Assembly (NCBI GenBank): GCA_014871665.1
Contig: WGSL01000017.1
Location: 1 to 33,315 of the forward strand
Source: Collinsella sp.
Lineage (GTDB): Bacteria > Actinomycetota > Coriobacteriia > Coriobacteriales > Coriobacteriaceae
Direction of reading: 5' to 3'
DNA: 33,315 bases
Shown here: positions 8,714-16,228 of the stretch, in pieces
Numbering within the stretch: position 1 is the stretch's first letter
How the letters are laid out: every line of letters starts with the position of its first letter
The notes under the pieces: generated by a model
Databases searched by the model: none
Seen by the model: the letters and a program-made list of their open reading frames with translations, nothing else
What the model was told of the DNA's origin: nothing
Program-made: the position numbers and the translations under genes

Positions 8714-9043
8714 CTACTCGTCGCTCAAATCTACAGCGAAGACTGATGTCGGAAGCGACGCCTCATTGCCTCCACCATTCCGCATCTGCCTCACGACATT
8801 TTTTGCACGCTCAACAATAAGCTCCTCAAGCTCTTTCTCACTCACCCGCCGAATAATATCTCCCGGTTGACAGTCAAGTTCATCGCAAATATCGAGAAGC
8901 GTCTTAAGGCGAATAGCTTTAATTTTTCCGTTTCTTAGCTTAGAAATATTAGCCGGAGTATGCCCCGTGGCACGAATCAGATCAGCACTGGTCTTTCCGG
9001 TCTTAAGTAGCTGCGTCTCAAGCTCGATGATGAGATAGCTCAT
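8714..9043 (-). CDS. XRE/Cro-type helix-turn-helix transcriptional regulator
   Basis: This is a small DNA-binding protein of 109 residues. The helix-turn-helix spans about residues 15-60: KTSADLIRATGHTPANISKL, then RLKTLLDICDELDCQPGDII, which is the typical end of a small Cro/YozG-like repressor. A charged tail of about 45 residues (SEKELEELIVERAKNVVRQM) makes it longer than the usual 70-80 residues. AGGAGG lies directly upstream and overlaps the stop of the DUF2975-like gene, so the two genes are translationally coupled. Such regulators regularly accompany DUF2975 membrane proteins. Autoregulation through the inverted repeat at 9633-9666 is inferred. Confidence 0.85.
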   Translation of the reverse strand: MSYLIIELETQLLKTGKTSADLIRATGHTPANISKLRNGKIKAIRLKTLLDICDELDCQPGDIIRRVSEKELEELIVERAKNVVRQMRNGGGNEASLPTSVFAVDLSDE

Positions 9044-9051
9044 GCTTCCTC

Positions 9052-9612
9052 CTACACAAGCTCGTCAGACTGCTCTTGGAGCAGCGAGGCATAACTCCAG
9101 ATCACCGAGATACACAGACAGACAGCCGCGCCGATAAGCGACCCCGCATCAAAGGCAACGCCTTGGCAAATCTCAATAACGAAGGAATGAGGCACGACGT
9201 AAAGCTCCAGCCCACCAATGGTAAGATTGACCGATCCGTAGGCACCAATAAGCGAAACCGCGGCGTTAACAGCAAAGGCAAGCGCAAGAACACGGATAAG
9301 CCGCACATGCGTCTTGGTAAAGGGCGAGACGCCTCGCGAGATGTTACGGCTGATCCCACACAGAACGACAAGCGAAATACCCACGACGAGTGCCAGGCAC
9401 AGTCCGCTTGGGATAACGATGCACCCGCCATCGAGAAGCGTCACGACGCCGAAAGAATCGACAGAGGCAACGTTTGCAACCGCATACCAGATCACGTAAA
9501 CAACCAACGCGGCAAAAGCGACGAGCATCCCTGCAAAAACGGCTGCCATGCAAAAGCCAAGCTTCCTGATATTTTCGCCCGCTTTGGCCATACGCTGAAC
9601 GCTGTTAGACAT
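9052..9612 (-). CDS. DUF2975-like membrane protein
   Basis: This membrane protein of about 186 residues has four hydrophobic segments: residues around 16-42, a second with GLCLALVVGISLVVLCGI, a third around VLALAFAVNAAVSLIGAY and a fourth near the C-terminus. The motif ISRNISRGVSPFTKTHVRLIR between helices two and three is characteristic of DUF2975 proteins. ATG 9612 with GAGGGTGAG upstream is preferred; the frame stays open upstream to 9774 but crosses an inverted repeat and a hairpin. Function is unknown. Pairing with a small HTH protein suggests a membrane-linked regulatory module, possibly one in which the membrane partner modulates the repressor; this is inference. Confidence 0.75.
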   Translation of the reverse strand: MSNSVQRMAKAGENIRKLGFCMAAVFAGMLVAFAALVVYVIWYAVANVASVDSFGVVTLLDGGCIVIPSGLCLALVVGISLVVLCGISRNISRGVSPFTKTHVRLIRVLALAFAVNAAVSLIGAYGSVNLTIGGLELYVVPHSFVIEICQGVAFDAGSLIGAAVCLCISVIWSYASLLQEQSDELV

Positions 9613-9632
9613 ACACTCACCCTCATCGACTC

Positions 9633-9666
9633 TATCGTTATTCGAACAGTTTATCGAACAACGATA
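9633..9666. promoter_or_regulatory. Candidate operator upstream of the DUF2975/HTH operon
   Basis: Arms TATCGTTATTCGA (9633-9645) and TCGAACAACGATA (9654-9666) form a 13-bp inverted repeat with one mismatch and an 8-base spacer. The same stretch also holds two direct copies of TCGAACA, 12 bases apart. It lies about 20 bases upstream of the start codon at 9612, where it would overlap the promoter, as expected for autoregulation by the small HTH protein. Confidence 0.55.
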
Positions 9667-9754
9667 TTGATTGCATGCGGAAAGCCCCGCCAGTGCGCAT
9701 AGGCCATTTACTAACCCGGAGGGGTGAGCGTGGATTTTTGGACACATATCGAAC

Positions 9755-9818
9755 GAGAGTGGATAATCTCCCACTTTGAGGCCGCCACCGGGCCTAAAAC
9801 GGGAGATTATCCACTCTC
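9755..9818. repeat. Long hairpin after the Hpt gene (18-bp perfect arms)
   Basis: GAGAGTGGATAATCTCCC (9755-9772) is perfectly inverted at 9801-9818 across a 28-base loop with its own AGGCC/GGCCT pairing. It lies 24 bases downstream of the Hpt gene (minus strand) and upstream of the DUF2975 operon. It has no T-run, so any role as a transcription boundary is unproven. Arm length and loop size resemble the hairpins at 14157 and 21339. Confidence 0.8.
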
Positions 9819-9842
9819 ATAGTCATCAAGGCCCGCAAGCTC

Positions 9843-10199
9843 TTATTCAGCCGCTTCGCGCAGGGCCGACATCGTTGCCGCATATTGTTGCTGCAGCGCA
9901 TGCATTCCCTCGCGAGCGCCGTCAACGGCATCGGCGCCGCGCAGTGCTTCGGTCACCACAACCGCCGGCTCGTACAGATTATCGAATCCCAGGTTCTGGC
10001 TCACGCCCTTGAGCGTGTGCGCTGCCATAAACGCACCTTTGGCGTCTCCCGCCGCCATGGCGGCCTCCAGCTTGTCCATGCTCTCGTCATCCAAAAACTT
10101 GAGGGCAAAGCGGGCAAGCATTTCCCCGCCCATCAGCCGAGCGCACGCGTCATCATAATTGGCGCCGATCTTCTCATACGCCTCACGCATGGAAATCAT
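9843..10199 (-). CDS. Hpt domain-containing phosphotransfer protein
   Basis: This 118-residue, all-helical histidine phosphotransfer protein carries the motif AAHTLKGVSQNLGF, with phospho-acceptor His61. It is essentially a free-standing Hpt domain, which would shuttle phosphate between histidine kinases and receiver domains in the cytoplasm. The ATG at 10199 has AAAGGAG nine bases upstream. The gene starts 23 bases after the stop of the REC/HD-GYP gene on the same strand, so the two are probably co-transcribed, making that receiver a likely partner. No hybrid kinase lies nearby, so the phosphate source is unknown. Confidence 0.9.
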   Translation of the reverse strand: MISMREAYEKIGANYDDACARLMGGEMLARFALKFLDDESMDKLEAAMAAGDAKGAFMAAHTLKGVSQNLGFDNLYEPAVVVTEALRGADAVDGAREGMHALQQQYAATMSALREAAE

Positions 10200-10222
10200 G
10201 GATTAAAACTCCTTTGGTCAAA

Positions 10223-12103
10223 CTAAATCGTGGGAAACGCAACGACGTCGGCGGGGCGTGCCAACGTCTCGGCAATACGGTCTTGCACCTCGAGCAGGCA
10301 GTCGAGCAACAGCGGGTTAAAGGTGCCGCACTTACCGTCCAGGATCATCTGGATCGCCTCCTTGTGCGGGATAGCGTCCTTGTACACGCGCACGCTCGTC
10401 AGAGCATCGTACACGTCGGCCACCGAGACCACCTGAGCGGCAATAGGGATCTCGTCGCCCTTAAGGCCATCGGGATAACCCTTGCCGTCCCAGCGCTCGT
10501 GATGCCAACGCGCAATCTGGTACGCATATTCCATAAGCGCATTGCCGACGTGATGGCGACCCAGCTCAAGCAACATGTCGGCGCCAATCGTAGTATGCGT
10601 CTTCATAATCTCGAACTCCTCGGACGTAAGGCGTCCGGGCTTGTTGAGGATCGCATCGTCAATCGCCATCTTGCCAATATCGTGCAGCGCCGAAGCCAGG
10701 GCAATCGTGGAGCGCTCCTCATTGTCGAGGGAGATCGTGTCGCTACGCTGGACCAGGCAGTCAAGCAGCAGCTCGGTCAGCTTCTCGATGTTCGTAACGT
10801 GCCTGCCGCTCTCGCCGTTGCGAAGCTCCATGACGCCGGCCATGATGTCGATGAGCATGCGACTGTTCTTGACGCGCTCGTTGTACTGCTGGGACAGCAG
10901 GCTCGTCAGGCGGCGCTGTTTGGCGTATAGGCGGATGGTGTTGCTTACACGGCGGCGCACGACACGGGAGTCAAACGGGCGGCTGATATAGTCCGAGGCG
11001 CCCAGCTCGTACGCGCGCAGAACCATATCATCGGAATCTTCGCTCGATATCATGATGAAAGGCAGATTGTCGATACCCGATCGGCGCGACAGATCGGCCA
11101 GCACCTCAAAGCCGCTTATGCCCGGCATGACAATATCCAGCAGCACGAGCGACAACTCATCGCCATAGCGGTCGACCATGTCGAGCGCCGTACGACCGTT
11201 GTCGGCCTCGAGGATGCAATACTCGTCCTTGAGCATCTCGTTGAGAATGGCTCGGTTCATCTCGGAGTCATCGACAATAAGCACCAAAGGCTTTTCGCTT
11301 TGGAAGGCTTCGATGGAATCGGCATCGGTCACGACCGTACCGGCTTTTGCCTTAGCGCGGCTCAATAACTGGACAGCGCGGCCAACGCCCTCATCGACCG
11401 TCTCGCCATGAATGCGAACGCCACCAACACATGCCGTCAAGCTCACGTACTCATGGCCCGGAACAATCGTGGCATGAACGGCATCGGACACCTGATGCAG
11501 GCGACGGGTGAAGTCATCGGAGGGAATATTGGGCATGACGACCACAAACTTGTCGCAGCCATAGCGTACGAGCTCGTCAGTCGAACGAATTCCGCTGCGT
11601 ATGGCCGTCGCCACAGCACCGAGCGCAAGGTCGCCGGCATGACGGCCACACGTATCGTTGAAGACCCTAAAATCATCAAGGTCGATCACCGCAACGCCGG
11701 CATTCATGCGGGCGCTACGGAGCTTTTCCTCGTAATATCGGCGATTGCGCACACTCGTCAGCACGTCGGTGTAGACGAGGTCCTCTCCTGCAGCCTCTTG
11801 CTCATCGATCGGGCGCACCATCAGCAGGACGTGAGGCTCGCCCTCGACCTTCAGAGGGCGTAGGCGGGCGCGGTACTCAACACCATCGTTGAGCAGTTGC
11901 TCCGACACCTCATCGGAATCTGCCAAGGCCTCAAGACTCGACTGACGCAGACAAGGGCACCGATTGCCGGCGAGCAGGCAGTTAGGCTCGCTCTTAATCT
12001 GATCGGCCGACAGCAAACGCACCACGGGGTAGGTCTTCGCGACGCGGGCGACCTCAGCGGCAGCCCCCTCGTCGGTTAGATTGACCTCGTGATTTTTGCG
12101 CAT
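10223..12103 (-). CDS. Degenerate GGDEF - receiver - HD-GYP protein
   Basis: This 626-residue cytoplasmic signalling protein has four parts: an N-terminal region of about 110 residues with cysteines at 42, 49 and 51; a GGDEF-like domain (about 110-260) whose active-site loop reads GCDKF (182-186), predicted inactive as a diguanylate cyclase; a receiver (about 272-395) with acidic pair Asp278/Asp279 and phospho-acceptor Asp323 in LLDIVMPG; and an HD-GYP domain (about 415-615) with HDIGK (474-478) and HHERWDGKGYPDG (534-546). HD-GYP domains hydrolyse cyclic di-GMP or related dinucleotides, and the metal-binding motifs look intact. The usual receiver lysine before PF is Arg375. It lies directly upstream of the Hpt gene. 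Confidence 0.92.
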   Translation of the reverse strand: MRKNHEVNLTDEGAAAEVARVAKTYPVVRLLSADQIKSEPNCLLAGNRCPCLRQSSLEALADSDEVSEQLLNDGVEYRARLRPLKVEGEPHVLLMVRPIDEQEAAGEDLVYTDVLTSVRNRRYYEEKLRSARMNAGVAVIDLDDFRVFNDTCGRHAGDLALGAVATAIRSGIRSTDELVRYGCDKFVVVMPNIPSDDFTRRLHQVSDAVHATIVPGHEYVSLTACVGGVRIHGETVDEGVGRAVQLLSRAKAKAGTVVTDADSIEAFQSEKPLVLIVDDSEMNRAILNEMLKDEYCILEADNGRTALDMVDRYGDELSLVLLDIVMPGISGFEVLADLSRRSGIDNLPFIMISSEDSDDMVLRAYELGASDYISRPFDSRVVRRRVSNTIRLYAKQRRLTSLLSQQYNERVKNSRMLIDIMAGVMELRNGESGRHVTNIEKLTELLLDCLVQRSDTISLDNEERSTIALASALHDIGKMAIDDAILNKPGRLTSEEFEIMKTHTTIGADMLLELGRHHVGNALMEYAYQIARWHHERWDGKGYPDGLKGDEIPIAAQVVSVADVYDALTSVRVYKDAIPHKEAIQMILDGKCGTFNPLLLDCLLEVQDRIAETLARPADVVAFPTI

Positions 12104-12122
12104 ATGGGGCCCTTTCTATCGT

Positions 12123-12143
12123 TATGCACGGCAACGGTGCATA
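12123..12143. promoter_or_regulatory. Short palindrome upstream of the HD-GYP gene
   Basis: TATGCAC and GTGCATA are perfect 7-bp inverted arms around a 7-base spacer, 20 bases upstream of the start codon at 12103 and just above the AGAAAGGG ribosome site. It may be an operator; no binding protein can be assigned. Confidence 0.35.
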
Positions 12144-12314
12144 TCAATTGGTACAAGGGTAACATCTAACAGCTGAAGGCAAACGCGCGATTATCGTTAC
12201 ATTTTTATGACCTGGCAAGCGGCGGTAATGGAGCCGCGGGCGCGCGGTTATGGACGCATTCGTTAACAATGACGAAACGCTAACAACCCCTCTCCCCGCA
12301 GGTCATCGAGCGTG

Positions 12315-13112
12315 CTAACGCTCCAAGACATCACGAACGGCATTTGCCGCCGTAACGGGGCGATCGCGCAGACCGTTATGCGCGCCCGGAATCGTCACAA
12401 GGGGGCAATCGAGATATTCGGCAGCCGCTCGCGTACCAGCCTCGCGGGGTGTACCGACCGAAAGCTCGCCCAAAAACACAGCCGACACCGCCTTTGATTC
12501 GCGGGCGCGCTCCCAGTCGGGAGCATATGTCATATTTGTTCCGTATTCATTGGCCATAAAGCAACGACCATTGCGCAGGGCATGTTTGGCTTCCGCTTCG
12601 GTCGTCCCGGGAGCCTCGGGGTCCAAGTCGCCGAGAGCTCCCAAGAAAAGCCGGAGCGCCCTTGAAACCTTTCCAGCCGCAATCATATCGAGCAAAACCG
12701 GAGCTGCGCCCATACCGACGCCTTCGGCCGACACAGCCGGCTCATGCAGAATCGCACGGGAGACGAGATGGGGTTCGATGCGAAGAAGCTCCAGCGCCAC
12801 CAACGTACCGGCGCTGTGCGCAAGCACATTTGCCGGAGCGCCAACGTGTTCGATCACGGCTTGCAGGTCGGCGGCCTGAGCGGCAAGATCATAGCTGTCG
12901 TCTGCCGCATCGCTGCTGCCACCGCAGCCGCGGCGGTCATAGGCAATTACGCGGTAGTTGCGACTGAGTTCACAAGCGATACCGTCAAAAAATGTGCCGT
13001 CGACACAAGCGCCGTGCACGCACACCAAGGCAGGAGTATCAGGCGACACATCCGGGCCGGCATATTCGCGACAGGCAATCGTGGTGCCCGCATTCTCGAC
13101 CGTAAAATCCAT
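12315..13112 (-). CDS. Alpha/beta-fold hydrolase
   Basis: This 265-residue protein has the alpha/beta-hydrolase fold of single-domain esterases and lactonases. Visible elements are the oxyanion HG motif VCVHGACVDG, the strand YRVIAYDRRGCGGS, the nucleophile elbow AHSAGT (Ser100; Ala replaces the first Gly of GxSxG) and the C-terminal histidine in IPGAHNG. No signal peptide is seen, so it is probably cytoplasmic. It stands alone on the minus strand. The 219 bases between it and the divergent radical SAM gene must contain both promoters, but no clear one was identified. The substrate cannot be predicted. Confidence 0.85.
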   Translation of the reverse strand: MDFTVENAGTTIACREYAGPDVSPDTPALVCVHGACVDGTFFDGIACELSRNYRVIAYDRRGCGGSSDAADDSYDLAAQAADLQAVIEHVGAPANVLAHSAGTLVALELLRIEPHLVSRAILHEPAVSAEGVGMGAAPVLLDMIAAGKVSRALRLFLGALGDLDPEAPGTTEAEAKHALRNGRCFMANEYGTNMTYAPDWERARESKAVSAVFLGELSVGTPREAGTRAAAEYLDCPLVTIPGAHNGLRDRPVTAANAVRDVLER

Positions 13113-13331
13113 GTTGTGCCCCCATCATCAATGCTCATCCAGTTGCACGTCAGTGCGGTTGGATGGACCCGCATTGCCTTACACCTTGTTAACAGATTAA
13201 CTTTACCCGACCCGAGGCTTTTCATGACACGGCATAATGAGCGACGTGAAAAAACGAAACTTGTAAAGCAAGAGCCCGCACCCTGCTTTGGAGCCGATGC
13301 TATGCTTAGGCACAATTGTCTTGAGGAGCAT

Positions 13332-14114
13332 ATGCCTATGTCTACGTTTTTGAATGCCAGCCCCATCTTTGGGCCCGTTCGCAGCCGTCGCCTTGGTCTC
13401 TCGCTCGGCGTCAACATGATGCCGGCCAGCGGCAAAATCTGCACGTTCGACTGCATTTACTGCGAAAACGGCCTCAACGCCGAGCGCCCCTGCCATGAGC
13501 CGCACAACACAGCCGCCGTGGTACTCGACGCGCTCGAGGCAAAGCTGCGCGAGATGGCAGCTGAGGGCGAGCTCCCCGATGTGATCACCTTCGCAGGCAA
13601 CGGCGAGCCCGCTGCCGCACCGGAGTTTCCGCAGGCCATCGCCGGCGCCGTCGCGCTGCGCGACGAGCTTGCCCCAAACTCCAAGATCGCCGTGCTTTCC
13701 AACGGCACGCGCGCCGACCGTCCCGAGGTGCACGACGCGCTCATGATGGTCGACGACAACATTCTTAAGCTCGATACCGTCGACCCGGCGTTTATCCAGC
13801 TGCTCGACCAGCCTGTTGGCCCCTACGACGTCGAGCACCAGCTCGAGACGTTCGCAAGCTTTGACGGTCACGTTATTATCCAGACGATCTTTTTGAACGG
13901 CGAGTATCAGGGCAAGCTCATCGACAACACCGGCGAGGAGTACGTCGCCCCCTGGCTCGCGGCGCTTGAGCGCATTCGCCCACAAGAAGCGACCATCTAC
14001 ACGGTGGCGCGCGAGACACCGGTCGCCGGCCTTGCCAAAGCAGCACCCGAGGCCCTCGACGCCATTGCCGCGCGCGTGCGTGCCCTCGGCATTCCCTGCC
14101 AGGTGAGCTACTAG
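13332..14114 (+). CDS. Radical SAM protein (COG0731-like)
   Basis: This radical SAM enzyme of about 260 residues carries the 4Fe-4S motif CTFDCIYC (Cys37, Cys41 and Cys44). It is followed by a GNGEP motif in ITFAGNGEPAAAPEFP, which helps bind the SAM amino group. The sequence (FGPVRSRRLGLSLGVN near the N-terminus) resembles the COG0731 group related to wyosine synthesis enzymes; the bacterial members have no firm function. GAGGAG sits three bases before ATG 13332 and nine before ATG 13338, so the second ATG (MSTFLNAS) may be the true start. A longer open frame back to 12744 runs antisense through the hydrolase gene and is not credible. Confidence 0.85.
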   Translation: MPMSTFLNASPIFGPVRSRRLGLSLGVNMMPASGKICTFDCIYCENGLNAERPCHEPHNTAAVVLDALEAKLREMAAEGELPDVITFAGNGEPAAAPEFPQAIAGAVALRDELAPNSKIAVLSNGTRADRPEVHDALMMVDDNILKLDTVDPAFIQLLDQPVGPYDVEHQLETFASFDGHVIIQTIFLNGEYQGKLIDNTGEEYVAPWLAALERIRPQEATIYTVARETPVAGLAKAAPEALDAIAARVRALGIPCQVSY

Positions 14115-14156
14115 CAAAACCACGCAGCAGCTAGCACCCGCCATCCCGCCCCATCA

Positions 14157-14221
14157 GTTGCGGTGATATAGTTCCTATTTGTGCTGTTAAACCGCTTAAA
14201 TCGGAACTATATCACCGCAAC
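14157..14221. repeat. Long hairpin repeat, family B copy 1
   Basis: GTTGCGGTGATATAGTTCC (14157-14175) is perfectly inverted at 14203-14221 across a 27-base loop. TTTT follows on the plus strand, so it may also end transcription of the radical SAM gene. A related copy with nearly the same arms is at 21339-21403. Confidence 0.85.
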
Positions 14222-14274
14222 TTTTATGGACACGTGGGTGGGCTATACTAGCTGCGGATGAAAGGAAGTTAGCC

Positions 14275-15162
14275 ATGTTTGACAACGGACCCGTGCCTGG
14301 CCGCAACGACGCTTGCTGGTGCGGCAGCGGCAAAAAATATAAGAAATGCCATAGCGCCTTTGATGAGCGCCTTGAGCGCCTGTGGGAAGAGGGCTGGGAG
14401 GTCCTGCCCCGCACGCTCTACAAGACGCCCACCGATATCGAGGGCATCAAGCGCTCGGCCGCTATCAACGTGGGCGTGCTCGATTACGTAGGCGAACACA
14501 TCGCCGCGGGCATGACCACCAACCAGATTGACCAGATGATCTACGACTACACCGTCGAGCACGGTGGCACGCCGGCCGACCTCAACTACGAGGGCTATCC
14601 CAAGAGCGTGTGCACCTCGATCAACGACGTGGTCTGCCACGGTATCCCCTGCGATACGGACGTGTTGCACGAGGGCGACATCATCAACGTGGACTGCTCC
14701 ACGATCCTGGACGGTTACTTTAGCGACTCGAGCCGCATGTTCTGTATCGGCGAGGTCTCGGCCGAGCGCCAGCGCCTGGTCGACGTCACCCGCGCCAGCG
14801 TGGAGGCGGGTCTGGCGGCCGTCAAGCCATGGCTGCCGCTGTCCGTTATGGCCGAGGCCGTGCAAAAGACGGTCGAGGACGCCGGTTTTAGCGTGGTGCG
14901 CGAATACGGCGGACACGGCATCGGTAAGGAGTTCCACGAGGACCCGTTTGTGGGCTTTACCACCGAGGCACCCGATGTGGACACCATCATGGCCCCGGGC
15001 ATGGTCTTTACCATCGAGCCCATGGTCAACGCCGGGGCGCCCGACATTAAGATCAGCAAGGGCGACGGTTGGTGCGTGCGCACCAAGGACGGCAGCGATT
15101 CGGCCCAGTGCGAGGTACAGCTCGTGGTGACCGAGGACGGCTACGAGCTGCTGAGCTGGTAG
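14275..15162 (+). CDS. map: Type I methionine aminopeptidase with SEC-C zinc motif
   Basis: This 295-residue enzyme removes the initiator methionine from nascent proteins. An N-terminal SEC-C motif, CWCGSGKKYKKCH (Cys14, Cys16, Cys25, His26), is expected to bind zinc and aid ribosome association; this extension occurs in many MAPs. The pita-bread catalytic domain shows all five metal ligands: Asp140 (NVDCS), Asp151 (FSDSS), His214 (GGHGIG), Glu248 (TIEPM) and Glu280 (AQCEVQ). The last motif differs slightly from the usual AQFEHT. AAGGAAG precedes ATG 14275. The gene ends in a strong terminator. It may be one of several map copies in the genome, so essentiality cannot be inferred. Confidence 0.95.
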   Translation: MFDNGPVPGRNDACWCGSGKKYKKCHSAFDERLERLWEEGWEVLPRTLYKTPTDIEGIKRSAAINVGVLDYVGEHIAAGMTTNQIDQMIYDYTVEHGGTPADLNYEGYPKSVCTSINDVVCHGIPCDTDVLHEGDIINVDCSTILDGYFSDSSRMFCIGEVSAERQRLVDVTRASVEAGLAAVKPWLPLSVMAEAVQKTVEDAGFSVVREYGGHGIGKEFHEDPFVGFTTEAPDVDTIMAPGMVFTIEPMVNAGAPDIKISKGDGWCVRTKDGSDSAQCEVQLVVTEDGYELLSW

Positions 15163-15171
15163 CCGTGGACG

Positions 15172-15216
15172 CGCCGGATGCCGACGGGCACGCCCGTCTT
15201 GCATCCGGCGTTTTTA
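15172..15216 (+). terminator. Rho-independent terminator after map
   Basis: CGCCGGATGC (15172-15181) pairs with GCATCCGGCG (15201-15210), with an inner GACGGG/CCCGTC stem, and is followed by TTTTTATTT. Confidence 0.9.
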
Positions 15217-15237
15217 TTTGAACGGTTTGCCTGATAC

Positions 15238-15273
15238 AACCTGCCAAAATAAACCTGTCCCTTTTTGGCAGGT
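15238..15273 (+). repeat. CCTGTCCC-loop palindromic repeat, copy 2
   Basis: AACCTGCCAAAA, the loop TAAACCTGTCCC and TTTTTGGCAGGT. It lacks the GGCGTTTGCCCAGAT left flank seen in other copies. It lies directly ahead of the GGAAAGGA ribosome site of the dehydrogenase gene, so it is probably in that gene's leader or overlaps its promoter. Confidence 0.85.
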
Positions 15274-15292
15274 CGAGCGGAAAGGACTGCTT

Positions 15293-16228
15293 GTGAACAT
15301 CCTGGTTTTGCTGCCCGTCAACGACCGCCATCGCGCGATTCTTGAGTCGAGTGCTCCGGGCGAGGACTTTATCTACACGAGCTCCGACGCCGCCACGCGC
15401 GAGCAGGTCGCCGATGCCGACGTGATCCTGGGCAACATCGACCCTGACATGCTCACGGCATGCGAGCATCTCCAGCTGTTGCAATTGCAAACCGCCGGCT
15501 ATGACGACTACCTTGCCGCCGGCACCGTGCCAGCCGACGCTAAGCTTTCCTGCTCGGTGGGCGCCTACGGCCAGGCCGTGAGCGAGCACATGTTTGCCAT
15601 GGTGCTGTCTATGATAAAGCGCCTGCCCGGCTACCAGGATCTGCAGCGCGAACATCGCTGGGAGGACTTGGGCCCGGTCACCTCGCTCAAAAATGCCAAC
15701 GTGCTGGTGCTGGGCGCGGGCGATATCGGCGGCCACTTTGCCACGCTCTGCCGCAGCATGGGCGCGCACGTCCGCGGCATCAAGCGCCATCCGCTCGTCT
15801 ATCCCATTGTGTTTGAGGACATGGACGGCATGGACGCCCTGTCCGAGCGCCTGGCCGAGGCTGACATCGTCGCTTCCTTTATGCCCAGCACACCCGAGAC
15901 CCGCGGCCTGGCGAACGCCGAGTTCTTCGCCGCGATGAAACCGGGCGCCTTCTTTGCCACCGGCGGCCGCGGCGATCTTGTGGTCGCCGACGACTTGGTT
16001 GCCGCCCTGGAGTCGGGTCATCTCGCCGGTGCCGCGGTCGACGTCACCGACCCCGAGCCGCTGCCCAAGACAAGCCCCCTGTGGGATGCGCCCAACATGC
16101 TCATCTCGCCGCACGTCTCCGGCTGGTTCCACCTGGCCGCCACGCTCAATAACGTGGTCGACATTGCCGCAGAGAATCTGCGTCACCTGCAAGCCGGCGA
16201 AACTTTACGTTGTTGGATCGAACACTAG
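15293..16228 (+). CDS. D-isomer-specific 2-hydroxyacid dehydrogenase (NAD-binding)
   Basis: This protein of about 311 residues belongs to the family that interconverts 2-hydroxyacids and 2-oxoacids with NAD(P)H (phosphoglycerate dehydrogenase, glyoxylate/hydroxypyruvate reductase). The Rossmann motif is VLVLGAGDIGG, and the catalytic residues are the Arg in TGGRGDLV, the Glu in TDPEPLP and the His in SPHVSG. The start is taken as GTG 15293 with GGAAAGGA upstream; an in-frame ATG at 15218 would place part of the CCTGTCCC repeat inside the protein. The substrate is not predictable. The TAG stop shares the palindrome CTAG with the stop of the convergent PIN gene. Confidence 0.87.
   Translation: MNILVLLPVNDRHRAILESSAPGEDFIYTSSDAATREQVADADVILGNIDPDMLTACEHLQLLQLQTAGYDDYLAAGTVPADAKLSCSVGAYGQAVSEHMFAMVLSMIKRLPGYQDLQREHRWEDLGPVTSLKNANVLVLGAGDIGGHFATLCRSMGAHVRGIKRHPLVYPIVFEDMDGMDALSERLAEADIVASFMPSTPETRGLANAEFFAAMKPGAFFATGGRGDLVVADDLVAALESGHLAGAAVDVTDPEPLPKTSPLWDAPNMLISPHVSGWFHLAATLNNVVDIAAENLRHLQAGETLRCWIEH

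Noticed and set aside
9613..9774. N-terminal extension of the DUF2975-like protein
   Set aside because: The extension crosses an operator-like inverted repeat and part of a hairpin, and a better start with GAGGGTGAG lies at 9612.
12744..13331. 5' extension of the radical SAM frame
   Set aside because: It runs antisense through the alpha/beta hydrolase gene, has no ribosome site at its start, and a GAGGAG-preceded ATG exists at 13332/13338.
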